A stretch of DNA of 64,000 bases from assembly GCA_023421955.1 (NCBI GenBank), contig JAEZSE010000031.1, forward strand, positions 69,945-133,944. Reading direction: 5' to 3'. Both the position numbers and the translations under genes were made by a program. The DNA comes from Bacillota bacterium. GTDB taxonomy: Bacteria > Bacillota > Clostridia > Christensenellales > UMGS416. Position 1 is the stretch's first letter. Each line of letters begins with the position of its first letter. Below, piece by piece: positions 49,819 to 57,544 of this stretch. The notes under the pieces are model-generated. The model saw only the letters and a program-made list of their open reading frames with translations, had not been told where the DNA came from and did no database searches.

Positions 49819-50554
49819 GCTCCGCCTCCTCGGTGAATTTCTGTCTGGATTCTATGGTGATCCCGCCATACAGGCCATCTTGCCGGATGCCGATGCGGTT
49901 GAGCTTCAAAAGCTCCAACAGCGCGAAGAACGCCGTGATGACCTCTTCCCTGCCGGGCCGCTCGGAAATCAACGCCCGGAAACCAACCGGCCCCTGGCTC
50001 TCCGCAAGGAGGCCCTGGATGCGGAAAATCATCTGCTGCACGGTGAAACTCTCACGTTCGATGTGCCGCTCGGGCTTATCTTCCTCTTCCTCCTGCACCT
50101 TGGCAAGAAGCATCGCGAAAGCACGGCCCAGCAGCGCGGCGTCGGCGTTTGTGATGTCGAAGTCAGCGCCCTTCACGATCTCCATGGGCAGGCGGTAATA
50201 CACATTGGCTGCCTGTTTGGCTTTTTCCTGCAAGGAGGCACTGGCCGCCTTGATGAGCTTGTATTCCTCCAGCTGCCGGATCAGCAGCTGCTCCGGGTCT
50301 TCTTCATCCTTTTCCGCCTCCGGCTCACCGGGCAGCAGCCTGCGAGACTTGATCTCCAGAAGCCTTGCAGCCATCTCCAGGAACTCGCTGGCGCGGTCCA
50401 TGTCAAGCTCATCCAGCCCGGCCATATAATCCAGAAATTGGTCTGTGATTTCTGAGATGAAAATATCGCGGATGTCCACCTGAGCCCTGGAGATCAGGTA
50501 AAGCAACAGGTCCAGCGGGCCATCGAACATGGCAAGCGATACATGATACGCCAT
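49805..50554 (-). CDS. scpA: Segregation and condensation protein A
   Basis: 249 residues, a kleisin: AMFDGPLDLLLYLISRAQVDIRDI at the N terminus, FLEMAARLLEIKSRRLLPGE, and a C-terminal winged helix (VITAFFALLELLKLNRIGIR). It bridges SMC heads. The long acidic linker after LLPGEPEAEKDEEDPEQ is typical. The site-2 protease gene ends 5 nt upstream, giving the usual M50-scpA-scpB cluster. Confidence 0.96.
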   Translation of the reverse strand: MAYHVSLAMFDGPLDLLLYLISRAQVDIRDIFISEITDQFLDYMAGLDELDMDRASEFLEMAARLLEIKSRRLLPGEPEAEKDEEDPEQLLIRQLEEYKLIKAASASLQEKAKQAANVYYRLPMEIVKGADFDITNADAALLGRAFAMLLAKVQEEEEDKPERHIERESFTVQQMIFRIQGLLAESQGPVGFRALISERPGREEVITAFFALLELLKLNRIGIRQDGLYGGITIESRQKFTEEAEHGEE

Positions 50555-50559
50555 GGCAG

Positions 50560-51234
50560 TTATACCCCAAAAATCAAGGAGAACAACTGAACGCCATGAT
50601 TGACAAAAAAGCCCATCACACTTGAAATGATAAACGATGTCGGCCCGAGAAACATCAGCGCAATCAGGATCAACGTGCCGTAACGCTCAAAACTCCAAAG
50701 CGCCTGCGGCCTCCGCACAACCCTGATCAGCACGGTGTCCTTGAGGATGTTGTATCCATCCAGCGGCGGGATCGGCAACAGGTTAAATGCCATCAAGACG
50801 AAATTGATTTGGGCGGCATACTTGAGGATCATCATGATCGGGCTTTCCTGGCTGGCAGTGCCAAAATAACTCACATACAAAAAGATCATAAGGAACAAAA
50901 GGCCCATGATCATATTTGTGAAAGGACCCGCCAACGCGACAATGGCAGTGCCATAACGCTTGATCTTGTAGCGGGAAGGATTGGTCATAACAGGTTTTGC
51001 CCACCCAAAATGAGCCACGATGAGCATCACGAATCCAAGCGGATCAATGTGGTTCACAGGATTGAGCGTGAGACGCCCCATCATCCTTGGCGTCGGGTCC
51101 CCTAAACGGTCCGCCGCGAGGGCGTGGGCAAACTCATGGAACACAAACCCAATCAGCATGCCCGGCAGCCAATACAGCAGTTGGAGCACCCAGTTGCCAA
51201 AATCATTGAAAATTCCGTTGAACAAATCAAACAT
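50560..51234 (-). CDS. Site-2 protease family membrane protein (M50)
   Basis: 224 residues with several membrane segments. HEFAH (33-37) is the zinc-protease motif. The second zinc-binding motif, LLPIPPLDGYNIL, supplies the Asp. It is the YwhC/YdjA-like group found with scpA-scpB in Bacillota. It probably cleaves membrane-embedded substrates; none is known. The final membrane segment is near VMGFFVNHGVQLFSLIFG. Confidence 0.93.
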   Translation of the reverse strand: MFDLFNGIFNDFGNWVLQLLYWLPGMLIGFVFHEFAHALAADRLGDPTPRMMGRLTLNPVNHIDPLGFVMLIVAHFGWAKPVMTNPSRYKIKRYGTAIVALAGPFTNMIMGLLFLMIFLYVSYFGTASQESPIMMILKYAAQINFVLMAFNLLPIPPLDGYNILKDTVLIRVVRRPQALWSFERYGTLILIALMFLGPTSFIISSVMGFFVNHGVQLFSLIFGV

Positions 51235-51254
51235 CTCGATACCCCATGTGCCTG

Positions 51255-51950
51255 TTACAAGCTGACCGTATTTTCCTTGCCATTGGCCCGCTGGTTATTG
51301 ATCACCACGCCGTTGACAACCAGGTCGAACCGGCACTCCAAAAACTCCGCCGCCTTTTCACACATCGTCATGCGCCGCAAAAAGATCTGCATAAACTCCA
51401 TTACCGAGGAGGAATTGTCCATCGTCATGGCATAGGTGATCACGCGCTTGACCGGGTCCACATCCACCCAATTCTTCTTGATGGAGTAATTCACGCGATC
51501 GTGGATGTCGTACGGGTCATACTTGCCCTTGCGCACCCGGGTGCGGTGGGCATCAGATTTGTCCGCGATAATCAGCGCCGCAGAAACATCGGAAACCGGC
51601 GTGCCGTTTTCCTCCTCATGATTGCCGACGGCGGAAAGGATCTTGGCAATCTCCGCCATCTCCATGCCCATCTCACGCAACAATGGGAACAGCAGCGTGG
51701 CGCCATTGATGCCATGGTGCTTGCGGTTGATCACATTTCCCACATCATGCACCCAGCCGGCGATGGCGGCAAGCTCCACGGTGCGCTCCGGGCACTCCAG
51801 CTTCTTCAGGATTGCCGCAGCCGTGTTGCTCACATAACCCACATGCCGCTGGCCGTGCTCGGTGTAGCCGATGGCAGCCAACACATTGTTCGCCTCGCGG
51901 ATCAAGGCCATGATTACCTCGTTATTCTTAATGTCTTCCAGCGACACCAT
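51255..51950 (-). CDS. HD domain phosphohydrolase-like protein
   Basis: 231 residues. The HD motif includes His36, His68 and Asp69 (AAIAGWVHDVGNVINRKHHG), with further histidines at 78-79 and SAVGNHEEENGTPVSDVSAA. HD proteins hydrolyse nucleotides or phosphoesters; the substrate is not evident. ATG 51950 follows GGGAGGTAA. It converges toward the M50 gene on the same strand, 20 nt apart, so may be co-transcribed with it. Confidence 0.88.
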   Translation of the reverse strand: MVSLEDIKNNEVIMALIREANNVLAAIGYTEHGQRHVGYVSNTAAAILKKLECPERTVELAAIAGWVHDVGNVINRKHHGINGATLLFPLLREMGMEMAEIAKILSAVGNHEEENGTPVSDVSAALIIADKSDAHRTRVRKGKYDPYDIHDRVNYSIKKNWVDVDPVKRVITYAMTMDNSSSVMEFMQIFLRRMTMCEKAAEFLECRFDLVVNGVVINNQRANGKENTVSL

Positions 51951-52085
51951 GGTCTTACCTCCCATCAGCAGATCACTGATCTATTATTTTACCTGTATGG
52001 GGCTTGGACTGCAACATATTTGAAAATCGCAGCCCCTGCTCAGTCATATTGGTTTGGTTTTAGTGATCGAGGTGGCATGCATGAA

Positions 52086-52120
52086 CAAAAAGACCCCCTC
52101 CCACTGATGGGACGGGGGGT
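52086..52120 (-). terminator. Terminator of the Fpg/Nei-like operon
   Basis: ACCCCCTCCCA (52093-52103) pairs with TGGGACGGGGGGT (52108-52120) with one bulge. On the minus strand TTTTT (complement of 52086-52091) follows. Confidence 0.75.
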
Positions 52121-52160
52121 GATTGGAGAGTTTTGGCGGAAGGAAACAGGGGGGGGCGAA

Positions 52161-53009
52161 TCATTTCCCCTTTTTCGGAGGTTCCGCCTGGCAGCCGGGG
52201 CACCAATAGATCGCGCCGCCCAGATAAGGCTCCTTTTTGACCGTTGCGCCGCATCGGGGGCAGGCAGTGCCCACCGTGTTGCGGCTGAGCTTGGTCTGAT
52301 ATCCGCCGGGCATGCCGAAAAGATCGGTCTCAGTGTCGCGGCCTCCCCCTGCGTCCATCTCTGCAAGCGTCTGCTTGATACTGTGATAAAGCCGGTCCAG
52401 GTCGTCTGATCTCAGCGTCTCAATCTTGCGGCGCGGGTGGATTTGTGCGTTGTATAGAATGTCCTGCAGCACGCCGTTGCCCAAGCCGGGAATGCGCTGC
52501 TCGGTGGCCAAAAAGGCCTTGGCGCTCAGGTTCCCCACGCCGGCAGCACTCAGCAGACGGTCGAAACAAGCCCGGTCAAACGCTTCGGTCAGCGGGTTGG
52601 GCTTCTCTCTGCCGCCCTGCAAATAGACATTCTCCACATGATCGTCCGGGTACGCCGTCATGCCGCCGTACATCTGCACAGAGGCGGTGAGCGCACTGCC
52701 GTCATCCAGCATCAGCAACAGCTGGTGTTTATCCGGCAGCTTTGCACCGGGCTTATGCAAGCGCAAACTGGGCCCGTCATTAAAAAACAGCGTAAGCCCG
52801 CCGGAAAGCTTCATCTCCAGCGCCCCGCCGCTGCCCACCGCGCTCAGAATCTGCCGGCCGGAGAGCATCGCGCCGTAACCGGCAGGGTCACCGGTGTACC
52901 AAGCGAACTTATGCGGCGAATGATTGGCCTCCGCCGATTCTATCGTCCTGCCCCGCACGGCGGCATTCAGTTGTCGGGCCAACGCGGCAGCCTCTGGAAT
53001 TTCGATCAT
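52161..53009 (-). CDS. Fpg/Nei-type DNA glycosylase-like protein
   Basis: 282 residues. It has the Fpg/Nei N-terminal beta sandwich, the helix-two-turn-helix (TEQRIPGLGNGVLQDILYNA) and the C-terminal zinc finger CPRC...CPGC with 16 residues between the pairs. The N terminus is MIEIPEA where Fpg/Nei enzymes have MPELPE or MPEGPE. The conserved catalytic Pro is thus Ile, while the Glu is kept. The enzyme should open oxidised-base lesions, but activity is doubtful. The start overlaps the zinc-ribbon stop as ATGA. Confidence 0.85.
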   Translation of the reverse strand: MIEIPEAAALARQLNAAVRGRTIESAEANHSPHKFAWYTGDPAGYGAMLSGRQILSAVGSGGALEMKLSGGLTLFFNDGPSLRLHKPGAKLPDKHQLLLMLDDGSALTASVQMYGGMTAYPDDHVENVYLQGGREKPNPLTEAFDRACFDRLLSAAGVGNLSAKAFLATEQRIPGLGNGVLQDILYNAQIHPRRKIETLRSDDLDRLYHSIKQTLAEMDAGGGRDTETDLFGMPGGYQTKLSRNTVGTACPRCGATVKKEPYLGGAIYWCPGCQAEPPKKGK

Positions 53010-53278
53010 TTTACCTCACCCTTCCAACGTTTGAGCGTGGGAAACAACTTTTGCATTTCTGCACGGGCAGTGTCGGCATCCGGCCACGGATTGCCATTGG
53101 AGACAAAGGGAACACAGGATTCAATGTGCTCGTCCATCGTCTGTTCGGAGGTGAACGCACCGTCCTTGTAGCAGTAGTGGCAATAGTCGGTGTTCTTGCT
53201 GCCGTCCTTTTCGGTGCCTAGCACATCGGGGCTCAGGGGCATCGCGCAACTCTGGCAGAATGTCATCGGTTCGCTCAT
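53006..53278 (-). CDS. Zinc-ribbon domain protein
   Basis: 90 residues: MTFCQSCAMPLSPD, TEKDGSKNTDYCHYCYKDGAF and EQTMDEHIESC, a four-cysteine ribbon of the small zinc-ribbon family (PF12674-like) seen in Bacillota and linked to antioxidant or stress genes. Exact role unknown. It is the first gene of the pair with the Fpg/Nei-like gene. Confidence 0.8.
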   Translation of the reverse strand: MSEPMTFCQSCAMPLSPDVLGTEKDGSKNTDYCHYCYKDGAFTSEQTMDEHIESCVPFVSNGNPWPDADTARAEMQKLFPTLKRWKGEVK

Positions 53279-53447
53279 GGAAAACCCTCCTGTTAGTTGA
53301 TGGCACCAGCATACGGAGTTATATACGACAGCTGTCTGTCATGATTCAGGAGAACGAATGTTTTTATTTGGGGAATTCGTTTGGTGCAGTCCCTGCCCTT
53401 GCCAGTTGGTGTGTGCCATGAATGGCCTCTCACTGTTATGACAATTG

Positions 53448-53477
53448 TTGCCAAGAAATTCATCCAAGGTGTATGAT
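53448..53477 (+). promoter_or_regulatory. Possible promoter of the lipoprotein gene
   Basis: TTGCCA (53448-53453), 18-bp spacer, TATGAT (53472-53477), about 37 nt upstream of ATG 53514. Confidence 0.5.
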
Positions 53478-53513
53478 ACCAATATATCATAGTTCTTCAT
53501 TGGAGTGATAGCT

Positions 53514-54065
53514 ATGAAATGTAAATACTCATCGTTGCCATTCATAATTCTGTTGTTGATTGAAGTTGCTTGCATATGTTCTGGGTGTGCAAGCATAAGT
53601 GCAAAGAAACCATCAGCTGAACCAGGAAACCCAGCAGCTGAGCTTTCTGAATATGTCAGGCAGGGAAAGGTTGATGAACTCAGCTTAACCATACATTATA
53701 TGAACCCGCACTTACTAACCCGTATGCCAGTGAGCGAGGAGTACCTAATCGAAAGGTGGTATGAAATCAAAGTTACGGTTAGTGGAGAACTCCTGGAAAA
53801 ACATATTGATTTGGTTGATCAAGTAGCCAAAGCTGCTTTTACACCAGTTAAGCAAGAATCTTACGTAAATGCTCGACTGTATTATGTGTTTGAGTCAAAG
53901 GATCATCGAAAGATTTTTAGTGTTTGCATGTGGAGTGGAGACAGCAAATCAATTGTCAATGGGATTGAGGTCCAAAATAACGATATCCTTTATGATGTAG
54001 TAATGCCATTTCTGCCTGACGATGCAGCAGAAGAACTGAAAACTTTTATGGACACAACAAAATGA
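53514..54065 (+). CDS. Putative lipoprotein, unknown function
   Basis: 183 residues. The N terminus is a lipoprotein-type signal (PFIILLLIEVACICSGCAS), with Cys27 as the likely lipidated residue; the -3 residue is Cys rather than the usual Leu. The mature part has no recognised domain. The gene is AT-rich. ATG 53514 follows TTGGAG by 8 nt. No close functional neighbour: the next gene is the cell-wall-associated 3D protein with its own promoter. Confidence 0.65.
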   Translation: MKCKYSSLPFIILLLIEVACICSGCASISAKKPSAEPGNPAAELSEYVRQGKVDELSLTIHYMNPHLLTRMPVSEEYLIERWYEIKVTVSGELLEKHIDLVDQVAKAAFTPVKQESYVNARLYYVFESKDHRKIFSVCMWSGDSKSIVNGIEVQNNDILYDVVMPFLPDDAAEELKTFMDTTK

Positions 54066-54288
54066 TGCCGCAAACGGGTTTTACTCACTATCAAGATCGT
54101 TATCAGCAGAGGACCAAAGTGCAGGTGGGAATGCTTACAAACCAAAGACATCAGTTACAGTTTCTTCGTTTATCTCCATTAACATGGTTATTTAACCCCC
54201 ATTTCTACATAACAGCAATCACTGTTGATATAATTTATCCAGTATTTTCCGGGCATTCAAGCTTGTTTACATCCATTATGCACAATAT

Positions 54289-54318
54289 TTGACAGTGCGG
54301 ATACACCTATACTATAAT
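54289..54318 (+). promoter_or_regulatory. Consensus promoter of the 3D-domain gene
   Basis: TTGACA (54289-54294), 18-bp spacer, TATAAT (54313-54318), both perfect. The -10 box is inside a near-perfect palindrome ATACTATA-A-TATAGTAT (54309-54325), a likely repressor site. Confidence 0.7.
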
Positions 54319-54350
54319 ATAGTATCAAGCATCGGAACATTGGAGAAGAA

Positions 54351-55760
54351 GTGGATTTATCCAAAACCGGCAAGTACAAACGCAGTGGAAACGACCGCAG
54401 GGTGGCTCATAAACGCTTGAGTGACCCAGGCATGCTGTTGCGCCGCCGCACCGGTTTTTCGGAGCGCATGAAGGTGCGCACCCGTCAGATCCATTTACCC
54501 GCCGGCAACGTGGCACAGGCCGCAAGAGCAATGGCTTCCAACCTACCCATTGCCAAGATCGTGCTGGCAATGTGCCTGGTGTTGTTTGCGTCGGTTGGCA
54601 TACTTCTGGGCGTGGTGGTGTTTGCGAAATCCAAGGAAATGAGCGTGCGGATTGAGAACGGCCCAATTAAGATGGCTGTGAAAACAACCGCCCGCACCGT
54701 AGGCGATCTGCTGGAGCAAAGCAATGTGCGCCTGGGGCCCAAGGATGAGGTCATGCCCGCTAGAAACACCAGATTGAGCGATGGTATGGTCGTGGTGGTA
54801 AACCGCGCTATGCTGGTTTATATCCACAGCGGCGGCGAAACGCTGCAGCCGCTCTATATCGTGGGCGGCACCGTGGAAGACGCATTGGCACAGGCAAAAA
54901 TCAGCTTCGATCAGGATGATGAGATCAGTCCATCACTGGAGACAACGCTGACAGCAGGCATGCGCGTCAAACATGTGAAAGTTGAGACCGTGATCGAAAC
55001 CGAATTACAAAATGAAAAATACAAGACTGTTTATCAAAACAGCAGCTCTTTGCTGAAGGGCAAAACACAGGTCAAGCAAAACGGCAAACAGGGTGTGCGG
55101 CAAAAGCTGGTGGAAGTGATCTACAAAAACGGGTTTGAGGTCAGCCGTACCGTCATCAAAACCATCACCAAAGAAGCTCCGATGGACAGGATCATCCTCA
55201 AAGGCACCGGTGTGGTTACAAAGCCATCCAATCACACAGGCGGAAGCAGCGGCGGATCCTCCGGCGGAAGCAGCGGCGGTAGTTCGGGGGGGAGCTCCGG
55301 CGGTAGTTCCGGGGGCAGTTCAGGCGGGTCCTCCGGCGGTAGCTCCGGCGGGTCTGACGATGACGGCGATGGCAGCCAATATTCCGGTATTTATGCCCAC
55401 GTGAAGCCGGAAGACCTGGTCATCCCTTCTAAACCCAACACCTTTGAGGAAGTGCGGTATATGACGATTACCGCTTATACCCACACCGGCCGCAAGGTGG
55501 CGCTTGGAAGATGGCCGCAATTCACCCGCACGCTGCAAAAACCGGGCACCATCGCTGTGAGTTTCAAATCGATCCCGCGCAACACGCTGCTGTATGTAAC
55601 CGGCTACGGCTACTGCGTGGCTGAGGATACCGGCTCAAACGAAGGTGACAGCTCGATGATGGGCGATGTGTTTATGAACACCAGGGATGAGTGCTATAAA
55701 TGGGGCCGCCGAAGGAATGTGGAAGTGTTTATCGTGCAATACAATTACTCAAGGCCTTAG
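54351..55760 (+). CDS. 3D-domain protein with DUF348 and G5-like domains
   Basis: 469 residues. A membrane segment (IVLAMCLVLFASVGILLGVVV, near 65-88) anchors an extracellular part made of two DUF348 units (about 90-210), a G5-like domain (about 210-285), a Gly/Ser linker, and a C-terminal 3D domain (about 365-469). Such proteins are related to resuscitation-promoting factors and peptidoglycan lytic enzymes. The linker has nine GGSS repeats (297-335). Of the three aspartates, the first is Ser (AVSFKSIP for AVDP-type), while AEDTG and GDVFM keep the others. Start is GTG 54351, after GGAGAAGAA. Confidence 0.85.
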   Translation: MDLSKTGKYKRSGNDRRVAHKRLSDPGMLLRRRTGFSERMKVRTRQIHLPAGNVAQAARAMASNLPIAKIVLAMCLVLFASVGILLGVVVFAKSKEMSVRIENGPIKMAVKTTARTVGDLLEQSNVRLGPKDEVMPARNTRLSDGMVVVVNRAMLVYIHSGGETLQPLYIVGGTVEDALAQAKISFDQDDEISPSLETTLTAGMRVKHVKVETVIETELQNEKYKTVYQNSSSLLKGKTQVKQNGKQGVRQKLVEVIYKNGFEVSRTVIKTITKEAPMDRIILKGTGVVTKPSNHTGGSSGGSSGGSSGGSSGGSSGGSSGGSSGGSSGGSSGGSDDDGDGSQYSGIYAHVKPEDLVIPSKPNTFEEVRYMTITAYTHTGRKVALGRWPQFTRTLQKPGTIAVSFKSIPRNTLLYVTGYGYCVAEDTGSNEGDSSMMGDVFMNTRDECYKWGRRRNVEVFIVQYNYSRP

Positions 55761-55777
55761 GAGAATGCAGCTGATTC

Positions 55778-56434
55778 CTACTCCAGCCCAAGCAACTCTG
55801 ATAAAGAGTATATGATGTGTTCATGTGGAAATTCTTCAAAGGCATATGCAGGTGTCACCCCTGTTGTCACAGCAATAAACGCAACACCTGCGTTTCGGGC
55901 GGTTTTTGCGTCAACGATGCTGTCCCCAATATATACAGCGTTATCTTTGGCGACATTCATCCAGCCGATTGCTGATAAAAGCCCTTCCTCGTTAGGCTTA
56001 GCTATTTTTACATCCTCAAACCCGACAATCACATCGATCAACTGCTCGATCCGGAATTTCCGCAGGATCTCATCAATCCAGTAATGATATTTTGTTGTCA
56101 CAATCCCCAATCCGGCGTTTCTGCTCTTGAGTTTCGTCAACGTCTCAATGGTGTCTGGAAACAATTCAGTGCTCTCCGTCATCACCTGATCCGCTTTTTC
56201 CTTGAAGCGCAGCGCAAACTCCTCTCCCCTGGCAGGTTCCTCAATACCTGTTAGTTTATAAAACGTTTCGGCTAACGTGAGCCCAACGGTTTTTCGGATC
56301 TCATCACTGCTGCATTGCGGCATGCTCATTTTCTGCAAGGCATCATTCACGCACATCACAATCCCCTTCGTGGCATCACCCAGGGTGTAGTCAAAGTCAA
56401 AGATGTATGCTGAAAATTCAGAAATGCTTCTCAT
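55778..56434 (-). CDS. HAD family hydrolase
   Basis: 218 residues. Motif I is FDFDYTLGD with Asp13 and Asp15, motif II GIVTTKYHY (a Thr-based form), motif III the Lys in DVKIAKPNEEG, and motif IV YIGDSIVDAKTARNAG. It resembles phosphoglycolate phosphatase-type enzymes that remove phosphate from small molecules. Substrate unknown. It is followed in the same direction by yebC upstream, with a terminator between. Confidence 0.9.
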   Translation of the reverse strand: MRSISEFSAYIFDFDYTLGDATKGIVMCVNDALQKMSMPQCSSDEIRKTVGLTLAETFYKLTGIEEPARGEEFALRFKEKADQVMTESTELFPDTIETLTKLKSRNAGLGIVTTKYHYWIDEILRKFRIEQLIDVIVGFEDVKIAKPNEEGLLSAIGWMNVAKDNAVYIGDSIVDAKTARNAGVAFIAVTTGVTPAYAFEEFPHEHIIYSLSELLGLE

Positions 56435-56483
56435 GCAGCCAATCCCTCATAGCTCAAAAAGAAAGAACCACCGTTACCGAAAC

Positions 56484-56509
56484 AAAAAGCCGGGTCGCCC
56501 CGGCTTTTT
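56484..56509. terminator. Terminator downstream of yebC
   Basis: AAAAAGCCGGG (56484-56494) and CCCGGCTTTTT (56499-56509) form an 11-bp stem with a 4-nt loop and T-runs on both strands. It stands between yebC and the HAD gene. Confidence 0.85.
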
Positions 56510-56543
56510 GCATATGACAGACAAATCCCTGGTTGCTACTGCC

Positions 56544-57284
56544 TTACGCCAGTTCCTCCGGGATGTCGGCGTTGTGATAAACATTTTGCACGTCATCATT
56601 ATCTTCCAGCAGCTCCACCAGCCTTACCAGCTTTTCAGCTGTCTCGCCCTCAACTGCCGTGGTGTTTTGCGGCACCATCATCACCTCAGAGGAAGCGATG
56701 GCAACACCGGCATTTTCCAGTGCTTCCTGCACCACAGTGATGTCCGCCGGTGCAGTCGTGATCTCATAAATGCCCTCTTCACCGGAGATATCCTCCGCGC
56801 CGGCATCCAGCGCCGTCATCATCAGATCATCTTCGGAGAGCTTGCCCAGCTCTTCCACCACAATCACACCCTTGCGGTCAAACATCCAGCCCACGCAGCC
56901 GGTCGCGCCCAGCGAGCCGCCGGATCGGTCAAAGCTGTGGCGGATTTCCGGCGCGGTGCGGTTGCGGTTGTCCGTGAGCACTTCCACGATTACGGCAATA
57001 CCTCCGGGGCCGTAGCCCTCATAGGTAATCTCTTCATAGCCGGCGCCATCGGCTGCACCGGCTGCCTTATCAATCAGGCGCTTGATGTTGTCGTTGGGCA
57101 TGTTGGCTGCCTTGGCCTTATTGACGCACTCCTTCAGGCGCATGTTGGCATCCACATTGGGCCCTCCGCCCTCTTTCACCGCCACCATGATCTCGCGCCC
57201 CAGCTTGGTGAAGATCTTGCCCTTTGCAGCGTCGATCTTTTCTTTCTTCCTGTGCATCGTAGCCCATTTGGAATGGCCAGACAT
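56544..57284 (-). CDS. YebC/PmpR family transcriptional regulator
   Basis: 246 residues, three-domain YebC: MSGHSKWATMHRKKEKIDAA and GKIFTKLGREIMVAVKEGGG near the N terminus, GYGPGGIAVIVEVLTDNRNR, and a C-terminal acidic part. Such proteins act as DNA-binding regulators; TACO1-like members also help translate proline-rich or difficult mRNA. A good promoter lies upstream on the minus strand. Confidence 0.95.
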   Translation of the reverse strand: MSGHSKWATMHRKKEKIDAAKGKIFTKLGREIMVAVKEGGGPNVDANMRLKECVNKAKAANMPNDNIKRLIDKAAGAADGAGYEEITYEGYGPGGIAVIVEVLTDNRNRTAPEIRHSFDRSGGSLGATGCVGWMFDRKGVIVVEELGKLSEDDLMMTALDAGAEDISGEEGIYEITTAPADITVVQEALENAGVAIASSEVMMVPQNTTAVEGETAEKLVRLVELLEDNDDVQNVYHNADIPEELA

Positions 57285-57324
57285 CGAATCCCTCCGCTAT
57301 GTATCATCTGTTTTGCAGTTTTTT

Positions 57325-57353
57325 ATTTTATATCATTTTTTGGTTTATTGCAA
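57325..57353 (-). promoter_or_regulatory. Promoter of yebC
   Basis: On the minus strand TTGCAA (57353-57348), 17-bp spacer, TAAAAT (57330-57325), about 40 nt before the yebC ATG. Confidence 0.65.
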
Positions 57354-57544
57354 TCTATAAGGCGCCTAAAAAGCCAGAAAGCAAGGCAAAAACAGCAGAT
57401 TAACCCTTCAGACCCATATGTCGGGACTTGATTTTCCAACCATATTTAAACTGCAGGCATCAGTGTAACCCCGGTCACATAATCCACATTGATAAATCAT
57501 TAACATTGGGTTTGCTCATACTAGTTGATATAGGGGGTTCTCAT

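Noticed and set aside
55239..55355. GGSS tract as a tandem DNA repeat of slippage origin
   Set aside because: The nucleotide units differ at nearly every synonymous position, so it is a protein-level repeat and not a recent microsatellite.
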